Source: Leifsonia poae
GTDB taxonomy: Bacteria > Actinomycetota > Actinomycetes > Actinomycetales > Microbacteriaceae
Assembly: GCF_020009625.1 (NCBI RefSeq)
Contig: NZ_JAIHLP010000002.1
Span: forward strand, 496,001-560,000
Length of the DNA: 64,000 bases
Direction of reading: 5' to 3'
Below the pieces are notes generated by a model. That model was given only the letters and a program-made list of their open reading frames with translations, did not search any database and was not told where the DNA came from. This document shows, piece after piece, positions 1 through 10,133 of the stretch (the stretch's first letter is position 1; each line of letters starts with the position of its first letter). Made by a program: the position numbers and the translations under genes.

Positions 1-48
1 CGTGTAGCGCGGGAGCCAGTCGGAGACGATCTCCTGTTTGTCTTTCAT
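1..48 (-). CDS. putative AMP nucleosidase, N-terminal fragment (runs off window)
   Basis: Only the first 16 codons are inside the window. They read MKDKQEIVSDWLPRYT, which resembles the opening of the short (about 260-residue) form of AMP nucleosidase, the enzyme that splits AMP into adenine and ribose 5-phosphate. This is recalled family similarity over a very short stretch, so the product is tentative. The ATG is preceded by a good Shine-Dalgarno (AGAGGA, 6 nt before the start) and lies 11 nt after the stop of the transporter gene, so the two are probably co-transcribed. Confidence 0.45.
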   Translation of the reverse strand, partial: MKDKQEIVSDWLPRYT

Positions 49-59
49 CGCATGTCCTC

Positions 60-803
60 TCAGACCACCCCGGCCGAACCCAGCGCCGCGCCGATGGCGA
101 ACGTCGCGATCAGCGCGATCGCCCCGCCCACAACGACCCGCACGGTCGCCCGCCAGCGCGAACTGCCGCCGATGAACGCAGCGACGTATCCGGTCAGCGC
201 CAGGGCGACGAGCACGACGACGAACGTCACCGGCACCCGGGCCGCCTGCGGAAGCAGCAGCATCGGCAACAACGGCAGGATGCCGCCGATCGTGAAGGGG
301 ACGGCCGACGCGAGTGCGGCGTGCCACGGGCTCACCACGTCGTCGGGGTCGATGCCGAGTTCGGCGGAGAGGTGGGCGGCGAGCACATCGTGTTCGGTGA
401 GTTCGAGCGCGACCTGACGCGCCGTCGCCGGCTTCAGCCCTTTCGCCTCGTAGAGACCGACGAGCTCCTCCAGCTCCTGCTCCGGCGTCTCCTCCAGTTC
501 GCGGCGCTCCTTCGCGATGAGGGCGTGCTCGCTGTCGCGCTGGCTGCTCACCGACACGTACTCGCCGAGGGCCATCGAGATGGCGCCGCCGACGAGCGCG
601 GCCAGCCCCGCGGCGAGGATGGGGGCGATGTCTCCCGTCGCCCCAGCGACGCCGACGGCGACCGCGGCCACCGAGACGATGCCGTCGTTTGCACCGAGCA
701 CGCCCGCCCGCAGCCAGTTGAGCCGTTGGGCGAGCCCTTCGCGATGAGGCTCGCCCAGATGCTGCCCGGGCAGCGGGTTCTCATTCGTCGCCGAATCCGT
801 CAT
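60..803 (-). CDS. VIT1/CCC1-family membrane transporter
   Basis: A 247-residue VIT/CCC1 family protein, a group of membrane carriers that move Fe(II) or Mn(II). A hydrophilic N-terminus leads to GANDGIVSV (about residues 37-45) and the GEYVSVSSQ helix (about 80-88), both family hallmarks. A charged cytoplasmic helical region rich in Glu (about 95-160) follows, then three hydrophobic C-terminal segments, which gives about five membrane spans. I chose the ATG at 803 because homology begins there; the frame is open further upstream, but that extension is Arg-rich and not family-like. No clear Shine-Dalgarno precedes this ATG. It is divergent from gdhA. The metal specificity cannot be read from the sequence. 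Confidence 0.88.
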   Translation of the reverse strand: MTDSATNENPLPGQHLGEPHREGLAQRLNWLRAGVLGANDGIVSVAAVAVGVAGATGDIAPILAAGLAALVGGAISMALGEYVSVSSQRDSEHALIAKERRELEETPEQELEELVGLYEAKGLKPATARQVALELTEHDVLAAHLSAELGIDPDDVVSPWHAALASAVPFTIGGILPLLPMLLLPQAARVPVTFVVVLVALALTGYVAAFIGGSSRWRATVRVVVGGAIALIATFAIGAALGSAGVV

Positions 804-805
804 GA

Positions 806-2287
<1,482 letters not shown>

Positions 2288-2309
2288 TCCCCTCCCTCCC
2301 GACGAAGCG

Positions 2310-4126
2310 CTACCCGCGCCCGATTCGCTTGCGCAGGAAGTCGATGCGTGCCTGGAGCTGGGTGACACTGGCCTGTGCGACGGCAGGCCCGCCGCACACC
2401 CGCCGCAGTTCCGCATGCACCAGCCCGTGCGCCTCCCCGGTGTTCTTCGCGTACAGACCGACGAGGCTGTTGAGCAGCGAGCGCTGCTCTTTGAGGTTGC
2501 GGTAGAGCGGTGCGGGCGGGTGCCCGTCAGCGCCCGCCGGCCGCGAGGCCGTGCGCCGCGCCTGCCGCTGCTGCCGCTGCATCAACAGCTCGTGCACCTG
2601 GTCTGGTTCGAGAATGCCCGGCAGACCGATGAAGTCGAGCTCCTCGTCGCTGCCCGGAACCGCGAAGCTGCCGAATTCGCGGCCGTCGTAGAGCACCCTG
2701 TCGAAGTTCGCCTCCGACCCGAGGGCTTCGAACGCGAACTCCTCCGTGAGCGCATCCGACCCGCGCTCCTGCCGGTTCGCTTCCGCCATCATCGCGTCTT
2801 CGGGGTTGAAGAAATCCCCTTCCGCGTTCTCGTCGCTCGGCCGGTCGAGCGCGTGGTCGCGTTCAAGCTCCAGCGCGTTCGCCAACGCCATCAGGCTGGG
2901 CACATTCGGGAGGAAGACAGAGGCGGTCTCGCCCCGACGACGGGCCCGCACGAACCGGCCGATGGCCTGGGCGAAGAACAGCGGCGTGGATGCGCTGGTG
3001 GCGTAGACGCCGACCGCGAGACGCGGAACATCGACCCCCTCTGAGACCATGCGCACGGCAACCATCCAGCGCGAGGTGCCGCTCGAGAACTCGGTGATCC
3101 TGTCGCTCGCCTCCTTCTCGTCGGAGAGCACGACGGTCACCGGCTCGCCCGAGATCTGCTGCAGCAGGTCGGCGTAGGCACGAGCGGTGTACTGGTCGGT
3201 GGCGATGACGAGGCCGCCGGCATCGGGGATGGCGGCGCGCACCTCGGTCAGACGCCGGTCGGCGGCGCTCAGCACCGCGGGGATCCACTCTCCGCGCGGG
3301 TCGAGCGCCGTGCGCCAGGCCTGCGAGGTGATGTCTTTGGTGTTCCCCTCGCCGAGACGCGCCTCCATCTCGTCGCCGGTCTTCGTGCGCCAGCGCATGT
3401 GCCCGGCGTAGACCAGGAAGATCACCGGACGCACGACGCCGTCTTCCAGGGCGCGGCCGTAACCGTAGTTGTAGTCGGTGAGCGAGGTGCGGATGCCGTT
3501 CTTGTCGGGCAAGTAACTCACGAACGGGATCGGCGCCGTGTCGGACCGGAACGGCGTGCCCGTGAGAGAGAGCCGGCGGGTGGCCCGTTCGAATGCGTCA
3601 CGGATGCCGTCGCCCCAGCTGAGCGTATCCCCGCCGTGGTGCACTTCGTCGAGGATGACCAGGGTGCGGTAGTTCTCGGTGATGTCTTTGTGCAGGCTCG
3701 GGCGCATCGCGACCTGCGCGTAGGTGACGGCGACCCCGCGATAGTGCCGCGCATAGCGGCCGTCGGAGTTCTTGAACTCGGGTCGAGGTGCAGCCCGACC
3801 CGTTCGGCCGCCTCGGCCCACTGCCTCTTGAGGTGCTCCGTCGGCGCGACGACGGTGACCCGCTCCACCGTGCGGGAGCGCAACAGTTCCGTCGCGAGCC
3901 GCAGCGCGAAGGTGGTTTTGCCGGCGCCGGGCGTCGCGGCGGCGAGGAAGTCGCGGGGCTCGGTCTGGAAGTAGACGTCGAGCGCCTCGGCCTGCCATGC
4001 CCGCAGTTTGTCGGCGGTTCCCCACGCTGCGCGCTCGGGGAACGACGGCGACAGGTGCTCCGCCGCGAAGGTACCCGCGTGCGCTCCCGGTCGATCGGGG
4101 TTGGGGGGTGAGGTCGGCGTTTCCAC
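2310..4126 (-). pseudogene. DEAD/DEAH-box SF2 helicase, interrupted by a one-base frameshift
   Basis: A superfamily II helicase of the type III restriction Res-like group, about 604 codons if repaired. The N-terminal part (4126 to about 3783) carries the Q-motif-like KLRAWQAEAL and Walker A TPGAGKTT (about residue 65). The rest, in the next frame (about 3780 to 2310), carries DEVHHGG (motif II), LTGTPFRSD (III), VSEGVDVPRL (V) and QAIGRFVRARR (VI). The switch falls in the short G run at 3780-3782: the first frame reads HLDP then nonsense, while the second resumes with EFKNSDGRY. One missing base explains it. The GTG at 4126 is chosen because TAAATT (4135-4140) lies 8 nt upstream, as for a leaderless mRNA. 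It could be a real mutation or a sequencing error. Its substrate is unknown. Confidence 0.85.
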
Positions 4127-4232
4127 TTGTATCGAATTTACCGTGCTCCCCTGACAGTCGCACGCCGCCCGCCCGCCCGGGCGCGCCGCCCCGCACATCC
4201 CCGGCACCGCGGCCGGCGTGCAGAATGGAGGC

Positions 4233-5030
4233 ATGGTCGACGCGCAGCACCCCTGGTCCCGTTATGTCGCTCTGGGCGACTCCTTCACGGAGGGGATCGG
4301 CGATCCCGAGCCGCGAAGCGCGGGCGGTCACCGCGGCTGGGCCGACCGGGTGGCCGAGGTGCTCAGCCGCCAGACCGGCGACTTCGCCTATGCGAACCTC
4401 GCCGTGCGCGGCAAGCTCATCAGGCAGATCGTCGATGAGCAGGTGGAACCGGCTCTCGCCCTGCGGCCGGATCTCATCACGCTCTCCGCCGGCGGCAACG
4501 ACGTGATCCGCCCGGGCACCGACCCCGACCAGATCGCCACACTCTTCGATGAGGCCGTGGCGCGCCTCAGCCGGGAGGGAGCGACGATCGTCGTGTTCAC
4601 CGGCGTCGACGTGGGGTTCTCGCCGGTGTTCCGCGGTATCCGGGGCAAGGTCGCGATCTACAACGAGAATGTGCGCGCCATCGCGGCCCGTTACGACTGC
4701 ATCGTCGCCGATCAGTGGTCGCTCACCGAGATCCAGGACCTGCGGATGTGGGCCCCCGACCGGCTGCACCTCGCCCCGCTCGGCCACCACACCGTCGCCC
4801 GCATGGTGCTCGCAGCGCTGAACGTCGAGAACGATCTGCAGCCGTTGGAGCCCGAACCGCTGCCGGAGCGCAGCTGGCGTCAGGCGCGGGCAGAAGACCT
4901 GTCCTGGGCACGCGAATATCTGGTGCCCTGGGTGATCCGCCGCATCCGGCACCAGTCCTCCGGCGACCACGTGCAGGCGAAGCGCCCCGACGCAGTTCCG
5001 TTCCTCCTCCCGCCCGTCGACGGCGAGTAG
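4233..5030 (+). CDS. SGNH/GDSL-family hydrolase
   Basis: A 265-residue SGNH hydrolase (esterase, lipase or deacylase superfamily). Block I is ALGDSFTEG near the N-terminus, with the nucleophilic Ser. Block III is SAGGNDV (Gly/Asn oxyanion residues). Block V is DRLHLAPLGH, with the Asp-x-x-His pair. There is no signal peptide or membrane span, so it is probably cytoplasmic. The ATG at 4233 follows a clear GGAGG. The C-terminal 60 residues are Arg/Trp-rich and outside the catalytic fold. It stands alone, divergent from the helicase gene and convergent with the carboxypeptidase gene. The physiological ester is not known. Confidence 0.9.
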   Translation: MVDAQHPWSRYVALGDSFTEGIGDPEPRSAGGHRGWADRVAEVLSRQTGDFAYANLAVRGKLIRQIVDEQVEPALALRPDLITLSAGGNDVIRPGTDPDQIATLFDEAVARLSREGATIVVFTGVDVGFSPVFRGIRGKVAIYNENVRAIAARYDCIVADQWSLTEIQDLRMWAPDRLHLAPLGHHTVARMVLAALNVENDLQPLEPEPLPERSWRQARAEDLSWAREYLVPWVIRRIRHQSSGDHVQAKRPDAVPFLLPPVDGE

Positions 5031-5048
5031 CGGAGGCGGGATGCTGCG

Positions 5049-6293
5049 CTAGGCGCCCAACCCGCCCGGGTGTGCCAGACGCCAGAGGAATCCAGGGTCA
5101 GTGAGCTCGCTCGCGAGCGCGAGCGGTGCCGTCTGCGTCTTTCCGTCGAGGGTGAACGTCACCTGCCCGACCACATCCCCTTTGGCACCCGCCTGCAGCG
5201 GCCGAGTCTGCACCGCCACCTGGATCGGGGTGTCCGACCAGACGACGAACGACTTCGCCTTCGTTGACACCAGGGTCGTCTTGGCGCCCCACGGCGTCGT
5301 GTACGTGCCGTACGACTGCCCGATCGTCGAGGCCTCCACCTCGTGGAACCCGTTCTTCATGCTTCCGAGCAGTGCCTTCACCGAGGCCCACAAATCGTCG
5401 TGGCTCTGTGCGCCGAGCACGACACCGACCACCCGCACTTTCGTGTCGCCGACCGTGACCCGTGCTGAGAAGAGCAGGCAGTACCCCGCCTCGTCGGTGT
5501 TCCCGGTCTTGAGGCCGTCGATCCCGTCGACGCCGAGCAGGGAATTGGTGTTGTCCTGCTCGCCCGCCCCCGGCAGCGTCACGGTCTTGAGAGACACGAT
5601 CGAGGAGAGCACCGGATCGGCGAGCACGAGCTTGCCGATCCCCAACAGGTCCTTCGGGGTGCTCACGCTCCCGGGCGTCAGACCGTCGGGGCTGTCCATG
5701 TGCGTTCCGGTGAATTTGTTGGCGGTGAGCCAGCTGTTCGCCGCTTTCACGAAGGCACCCGTAGAGCCGTACGACCAATTGGCGAGCGTGATCGCGTAAT
5801 TGTTCGCCGACGGGAGCAGCATCGCCTCCAGCGCCTGCTTCTCGGTCATGGACGTGCCGGCGACCACCGGCGCCCACGATCCGCCCTCGGCGATCACCTC
5901 GTTCCAGATGTCCACATCCTTCTGGGTGAACCTGATCGTCGGTCCGTCGCTCCCGGCCGTCAGCGGCTTCTTGTCGAGGACCACCAGCGCCGTGATCGTC
6001 TTCGTGATGCTCGCGATCGGCACGCTCGCCGCCGACCCGTGGAACGCCGTCGCCCCGGAGTAAGCGGGCGCCGTGATGCCGCTGGATCCCGAGCCCGGCC
6101 AGGCCAGCTTGGCCGCCGGCTGTGCGATCGTCGCCTGATGCGAGGTCACCGCCGCCGTGGCGGGCACCGGCGCGAAGAGCGAGCCGGCGACATAGAGGAC
6201 GCTGACGAGCACCACCCCGAGGAGACCGAAGACGACGATGCGCCGTCGACGGTAGACGTTGCGACGGGCGAGGCGGCGGGGCTGGTCGTGCAC
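5049..6293 (-). CDS. D-alanyl-D-alanine carboxypeptidase (DacA-like PBP)
   Basis: A 414-residue serine D,D-carboxypeptidase (peptidase family S11) that trims the terminal D-Ala of peptidoglycan stem peptides outside the membrane. An Arg-rich start and one membrane anchor (about residues 19-40) precede the catalytic domain. The active-site motifs are SITK (Ser95 and Lys98), SANN as the SxN motif, and KTGNTDEAG as the KTG motif. The GTG start at 6293 fits a leaderless transcript: TAGAAT at 6300-6305 ends 6 nt upstream and no Shine-Dalgarno is present. It lies 19 bp downstream of the RNA methyltransferase stop and may also be read through from it. Confidence 0.92.
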   Translation of the reverse strand: MHDQPRRLARRNVYRRRRIVVFGLLGVVLVSVLYVAGSLFAPVPATAAVTSHQATIAQPAAKLAWPGSGSSGITAPAYSGATAFHGSAASVPIASITKTITALVVLDKKPLTAGSDGPTIRFTQKDVDIWNEVIAEGGSWAPVVAGTSMTEKQALEAMLLPSANNYAITLANWSYGSTGAFVKAANSWLTANKFTGTHMDSPDGLTPGSVSTPKDLLGIGKLVLADPVLSSIVSLKTVTLPGAGEQDNTNSLLGVDGIDGLKTGNTDEAGYCLLFSARVTVGDTKVRVVGVVLGAQSHDDLWASVKALLGSMKNGFHEVEASTIGQSYGTYTTPWGAKTTLVSTKAKSFVVWSDTPIQVAVQTRPLQAGAKGDVVGQVTFTLDGKTQTAPLALASELTDPGFLWRLAHPGGLGA

Positions 6294-6312
6294 CCCGAGA
6301 TTCTATGCGGTG

Positions 6313-7137
6313 CTAACGAAGCGCTCCCTGTGAACGCGCCCGCAACGCCCAGAGTGCCACGGCGCTGGCCGAAGCCACATTGAGCGAGTCGACGCCGTGC
6401 AGCATCGGGATCGTCACCACCGTGTCGGCGGCCGCCAGAGCGTGGCGGCTCAGGCCGTCCCCCTCCGAACCGAGCACGAGCGCCAGCCGTTTCGGCGGGT
6501 TCGCCGCATAGTCGTCGAGGGAGACCGCGTCGTCGGCCAGCGCCAGGGCCGCGATCTCGAACCCGGCGTCGTGCAGGATCGGCGCCGCCTCGGACCACTC
6601 CGGGATGCGCGTCCACGGAACCTGCAGCACCGTGCCCATGCTCACCCGCACGCTCCGCCGGTAGAGCGGGTCGGCGCAGCGTGGGCTGATCAGCACGGCA
6701 TCCGCCCCGAGCCCGGCCACCGAACGGAACATCGCCCCGACGTTGGTGTGGTCGACGATGTCCTCCAGCACCACGACCCGCCGCGCATCCCGCAGCAGCT
6801 CGGCGGGGTCGGGAAGCGCCGGGCGGTGCATCGCCGCAAGTGCCCCGCGGTGCAGGTGGTAGCCCGTGAGCTCCTCGAGAATGGAGCTCTCCCCGACGAA
6901 CACGGGCACATCCGGGTAGTCCACAAGCAGCGGTTCCACGTCGGCCAGCCACTGCTCCTGCAGCAGGACGGAGCGCGGACGGTGGCCCGCGGCGAGGGCT
7001 CGCGTGATCACCTTGGTCGACTCGGCGATGTACAGGCCGCCCGCCGGCTCGCTGACCCGCCGCAGGGCGACATCCGTGAGACGCGAATAGTCCGCGAGGC
7101 CCTCGTCGCCGAGGTCGGTGATGCGATGGATGCGCAC
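6313..7137 (-). CDS. TrmH/SpoU-family RNA 2'-O-methyltransferase
   Basis: A 274-residue SPOUT methyltransferase that uses S-adenosylmethionine to methylate a ribose 2'-OH in rRNA or tRNA. The N-terminal 100 residues form a substrate-binding domain. The catalytic domain shows motif 1 (HTNVGAMFRS, with the conserved Asn and Arg), motif 2 (LVLGSEGDGLS) and motif 3 (IPMLHGVDSLNVASASAVALW region, the knot). The GTG at 7137 is chosen because family homology begins at RIHRITD and AAAGGGCGG lies just upstream. The reading frame stays open for another 1 kb as an antisense shadow of the sirtuin gene. The target nucleotide cannot be assigned. Confidence 0.93.
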   Translation of the reverse strand: MRIHRITDLGDEGLADYSRLTDVALRRVSEPAGGLYIAESTKVITRALAAGHRPRSVLLQEQWLADVEPLLVDYPDVPVFVGESSILEELTGYHLHRGALAAMHRPALPDPAELLRDARRVVVLEDIVDHTNVGAMFRSVAGLGADAVLISPRCADPLYRRSVRVSMGTVLQVPWTRIPEWSEAAPILHDAGFEIAALALADDAVSLDDYAANPPKRLALVLGSEGDGLSRHALAAADTVVTIPMLHGVDSLNVASASAVALWALRARSQGALR

Positions 7138-7245
7138 GAATCGTCCGCCCTTTCTGGTGGTGATGTACCCAGATTGCCAGTCGCCGGAAACAAATCGGAA
7201 AACTGGGGTGTTTAGACTCAGGGCTGGCTGGACCTGGAGGTGTCG

Positions 7246-8091
7246 ATGGCTGCGTTCACGACGGAGATCCCACCCGAGCTCGCGCGCGGGCTGGACGAGG
7301 CCGTCGACATTCTCGCCGGGCGCACATTCTCCGTGCTCACCGGTGCCGGTGTCAGCACCGATTCTGGCATCCCCGACTACCGGGGCGAGGGCGCGCCCAC
7401 CCGCACTCCGATGACGTTCCAGCAGTTCCTCGCCTCCGAGACGTTCAGCAAGCGTTACTGGGCCGGCAGCCACCTCGGCTACCGCCGCTTCGCCGCCGCC
7501 GCACCCAATGCCGGGCACCGCGCTCTGGCGGAGCTGGAGTCGGCCGGCGCCGCCAACGGTGTGATCACCCAGAACGTCGACGGCCTCCACAAGCAGGCCG
7601 GTTCGCGCAAGGTCGTGGATCTGCACGGTGCGATGGACCGAGTGCTCTGTCTCGCCTGCGGTCAAGTCTTCGCGCGCGAGAGCATCTCGGCTCGCATCGA
7701 GGCGGCCAACCCATGGCTCGACACCGCCGGCGCCGTCGAGATCGCGCCCGACGGGGATGCGATCGTCACCGACATCGACGCCTTCGTCGTTCCCGAGTGC
7801 ACAGTGTGCGGCGGTCGGCTGAAACCCGATGTGGTCTTCTTCGGCGAGTTCATCCCGGCCGAGAAATACCGTGAGGCGAGCGCGCTCGTGCGCTCCTCGG
7901 ATGCTCTGCTCATCGCCGGCTCGTCGCTGGTCGTCAACTCGGGCATCCGCCTTCTCGAGGAGGCCCGCCGTCGGCGGCTGCCGATCGTGATCGTGAACCG
8001 CGGCGCGACCAAAGGTGACTCCCGGGCGACCGTTAAGCTGGAGGCCGGGACCACGGAGACCCTGGTCGAACTCGCCCGACGACTCGGCTGA
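7246..8091 (+). CDS. Sir2-family NAD-dependent protein deacetylase (sirtuin)
   Basis: A 281-residue sirtuin that removes acyl groups from lysines while consuming NAD. Motifs in order are GAGVSTDSGIPDYRG (NAD loop), TQNVDGLH, the catalytic His in LHG, and a structural zinc site from two Cys pairs (CLAC and CTVC, about 45 residues apart). GSSLVVNSG then follows. The ATG at 7246 has GGAGG at the ideal spacing (7236-7240); the GTG at 7240 would overlap that site. A -10-like TAGACT sits at 7213-7218. The next gene, a histidine phosphatase, starts 32 bp downstream. Confidence 0.94.
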   Translation: MAAFTTEIPPELARGLDEAVDILAGRTFSVLTGAGVSTDSGIPDYRGEGAPTRTPMTFQQFLASETFSKRYWAGSHLGYRRFAAAAPNAGHRALAELESAGAANGVITQNVDGLHKQAGSRKVVDLHGAMDRVLCLACGQVFARESISARIEAANPWLDTAGAVEIAPDGDAIVTDIDAFVVPECTVCGGRLKPDVVFFGEFIPAEKYREASALVRSSDALLIAGSSLVVNSGIRLLEEARRRRLPIVIVNRGATKGDSRATVKLEAGTTETLVELARRLG

Positions 8092-8123
8092 GGCTTCGCG
8101 CGCCCTTCGACGAAAGGACGCGC

Positions 8124-8723
8124 GTGACAAGAATCTCCCTCGTTCGCCACGGCCAGACCGACTGGAACCTGGCCAAGCGCATCCAAGGCTCCAGCGATAT
8201 CCCACTCAACGAGACGGGACGCAATCAGGCCGAGACCACGGGCCTCGCGCTGGCGCGCGGTCGCTACGACGCGCTCTACGCGAGCCCGTTGAGCCGAGCG
8301 GCCGAGACGGCGAGCATCATCGGTCGGCACACCGGTCTCGGCGATCCGATGCCGCTGCCCGCGGTGGCCGAGCGTCGCTATGGCGAGGCGGAAGGGATGA
8401 CGGGAGCGGAAATCCTCGCCCGTTGGCCGGAGGACACACCCGTTCCCGGTCGGGAGAGCCGGCAGTCCGTCGTCGATCGGGCGCTACCGGCGCTGCTGGA
8501 GCTCGGCGAACGGCACCCGGACGAGTCGATCATCGTCGTCAGCCACGGTGGCGTGATCGGCTCCCTGGTGCGGCATGTCACCTCCCATGCACTCCCAGGG
8601 CCTGGCGAGGTCATCCCGAACGGATCGGTGCACGAGTTCGTCTACACCGACGGCCGGCTCGAACTCGACCGGTTCAACCTCAGCCCCGAAGATCGCGACC
8701 TGTTCACGGCATCGGTGCTGTAG
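8124..8723 (+). CDS. histidine phosphatase family protein (phosphoglycerate-mutase-like)
   Basis: A 199-residue member of the histidine phosphatase (branch 1) superfamily. The phosphohistidine motif is VRHGQTDWN at the N-terminus. The acid residue lies near RRYGEAEGM, and the second His is in VVSHGGVIG. Family members act on phosphosugars, phosphoglycolipids or nucleotides, and the substrate cannot be told from sequence. The start is GTG 8124 with GAAAGGA 5-10 nt upstream. It follows the sirtuin gene closely and its 3' end overlaps the convergent beta-helix gene by 20 bp. Confidence 0.9.
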   Translation: MTRISLVRHGQTDWNLAKRIQGSSDIPLNETGRNQAETTGLALARGRYDALYASPLSRAAETASIIGRHTGLGDPMPLPAVAERRYGEAEGMTGAEILARWPEDTPVPGRESRQSVVDRALPALLELGERHPDESIIVVSHGGVIGSLVRHVTSHALPGPGEVIPNGSVHEFVYTDGRLELDRFNLSPEDRDLFTASVL

Positions 8724-10029
8724 CGGAGGGTTCGCCGAACCCCGGAAGCATCGTGATCTCCCGGAACGATGCGGGGAGTTCCTCCGCGCGGACAGCGATG
8801 GAGCCGGGCCCCGTCGCGTGGATTCCGCGCGCCACGCGCGCTGAGGCCACCGGACCGAGCAGCTCGACCGTGGCCAACTCCGCACCCGCCGAGGAGATCG
8901 CTCCCCCGACATCCAGCCGTTCGATGCTGCCGCCCGGCTTGATGCTCAGCGCCATGGCCGGAAGTGAGATCTGCTGCCCTTTGACCAGGCTGATCCCCGT
9001 CGATCCTCGGGTGACGATGTCACCGCTGACGGTGAGGACGGGCAGGGGTCTGCTCAGCTGGACGCCGATCGCCCCATCCCCCGCGGTGCTGATGGAGAGG
9101 AAGTGGGCTTCCTGGATCGAACCGTCATACAGGTTGAATCCCCGCGAACCCGCTCCATACGTCTCGATCGCGCCGTCTGCCTGCAACGTTCCGAGCCGGC
9201 CGAAGTTGACGAACCCGATTCCGGACGGGCCACGCGAGGTGATCGTCTCCCGGCTTCGCCAGGTTCCGACCTCACCCCAGTTGTCGAGCACCATGTCGTT
9301 CTGGCCGTTCGTGGTGACCGTCCCCAGGTTATCGACGAGGTCGACCGTCGCGCCGCCGATCACGAAGACGCCCCCGCTGATGACGTCCGGGGTGCCGGGA
9401 GCGATCCCGCCGTCGGTGTGGATCTCGCCCGTCGTCAGCAGCGAGACCGCGACGGCCCCCTCCCCTCCCGCATCCCGGGATCCGCCCACGAACACACCGC
9501 TGCCCCGCACAGGCACGTCAGCGGTTCCCGCCGAGATGCCCTCCAACACCGCTGTGAACCGCGACGAGGCATCGTTCTGGCGGTTCCACAACGTGAACGC
9601 ACCCTGCAGGGCGTCGACGCCGAACGCATGAGGGCGGTGGAACCGGCCACGAACATCGGCCGCAACGACGTGCACATCCCTCGTCACGATGTGGCCGGAA
9701 CGCACACGCCCCTCAGCGATGAGGGCGATCTGCCCCACCGTGGAGACACCCGACAGCTCGAGCGTGCCCCAGCTCGCCACGCTCGTGTCGGTGAACAGTG
9801 CCGCCTCGGTGAGGCTCGTCTCGATCGTGATGTCTGAGACGGTGTTGTCCGTGGTGACACCCACTCCCCTCCCGCCGAAGCGCAGGCGGCCGCCTCGCAG
9901 CTGGGTTCCGGGCGCCAGCGTGAGGCTCGGCATCCCCTCGATCGTGCCGTCGACGGCGATGCCGGGCACACCGTCAGCGACCGCTTTCGTCAGTTCCTCT
10001 GCCGTCGTGACCGTCGTCCAGGTCGTCAT
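8704..10029 (-). CDS. predicted cytoplasmic right-handed beta-helix protein, function unknown
   Basis: A 441-residue protein I cannot assign to a named family. The sequence is made of short beta-strands separated by Gly/Asn turns, such as GTLQADGAIETYG, GNIVTRG-like turns and NDMVLDNWGEVGTW. This pattern is typical of right-handed parallel beta-helices (the pectate-lyase-like fold). The N-terminus (MTTWTTVTTAEEL) has no signal peptide or membrane span, and no Cys-rich or catalytic motif is evident. The ATG at 10029 follows GGGAAGG. It lies 104 bp after the glycosyltransferase stop on the same strand and may share its transcript. A role in binding or modifying a carbohydrate is inference only. 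Confidence 0.75.
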   Translation of the reverse strand: MTTWTTVTTAEELTKAVADGVPGIAVDGTIEGMPSLTLAPGTQLRGGRLRFGGRGVGVTTDNTVSDITIETSLTEAALFTDTSVASWGTLELSGVSTVGQIALIAEGRVRSGHIVTRDVHVVAADVRGRFHRPHAFGVDALQGAFTLWNRQNDASSRFTAVLEGISAGTADVPVRGSGVFVGGSRDAGGEGAVAVSLLTTGEIHTDGGIAPGTPDVISGGVFVIGGATVDLVDNLGTVTTNGQNDMVLDNWGEVGTWRSRETITSRGPSGIGFVNFGRLGTLQADGAIETYGAGSRGFNLYDGSIQEAHFLSISTAGDGAIGVQLSRPLPVLTVSGDIVTRGSTGISLVKGQQISLPAMALSIKPGGSIERLDVGGAISSAGAELATVELLGPVASARVARGIHATGPGSIAVRAEELPASFREITMLPGFGEPSATAPMP

Positions 10030-10133
10030 GATCGTCACCTTCCCGTCGAGTACGTCTCGTCGTCCCACTCAACACCTTCGAGGTCGGAGGGGATAGGAAC
10101 GTGGACGGGTTGGAAGGGGCGCCGAACCGACGG

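Noticed and set aside
4127..4970. N-terminal extension of the helicase frame over the SGNH hydrolase
   Set aside because: It is antisense to a conserved hydrolase. The true N-terminal half lies in the other frame before the frameshift.
7138..8205. N-terminal extension of the RNA methyltransferase
   Set aside because: The open frame continues over the sirtuin gene but has no similarity to the family; GTG 7137 has a ribosome site and matches the family start.
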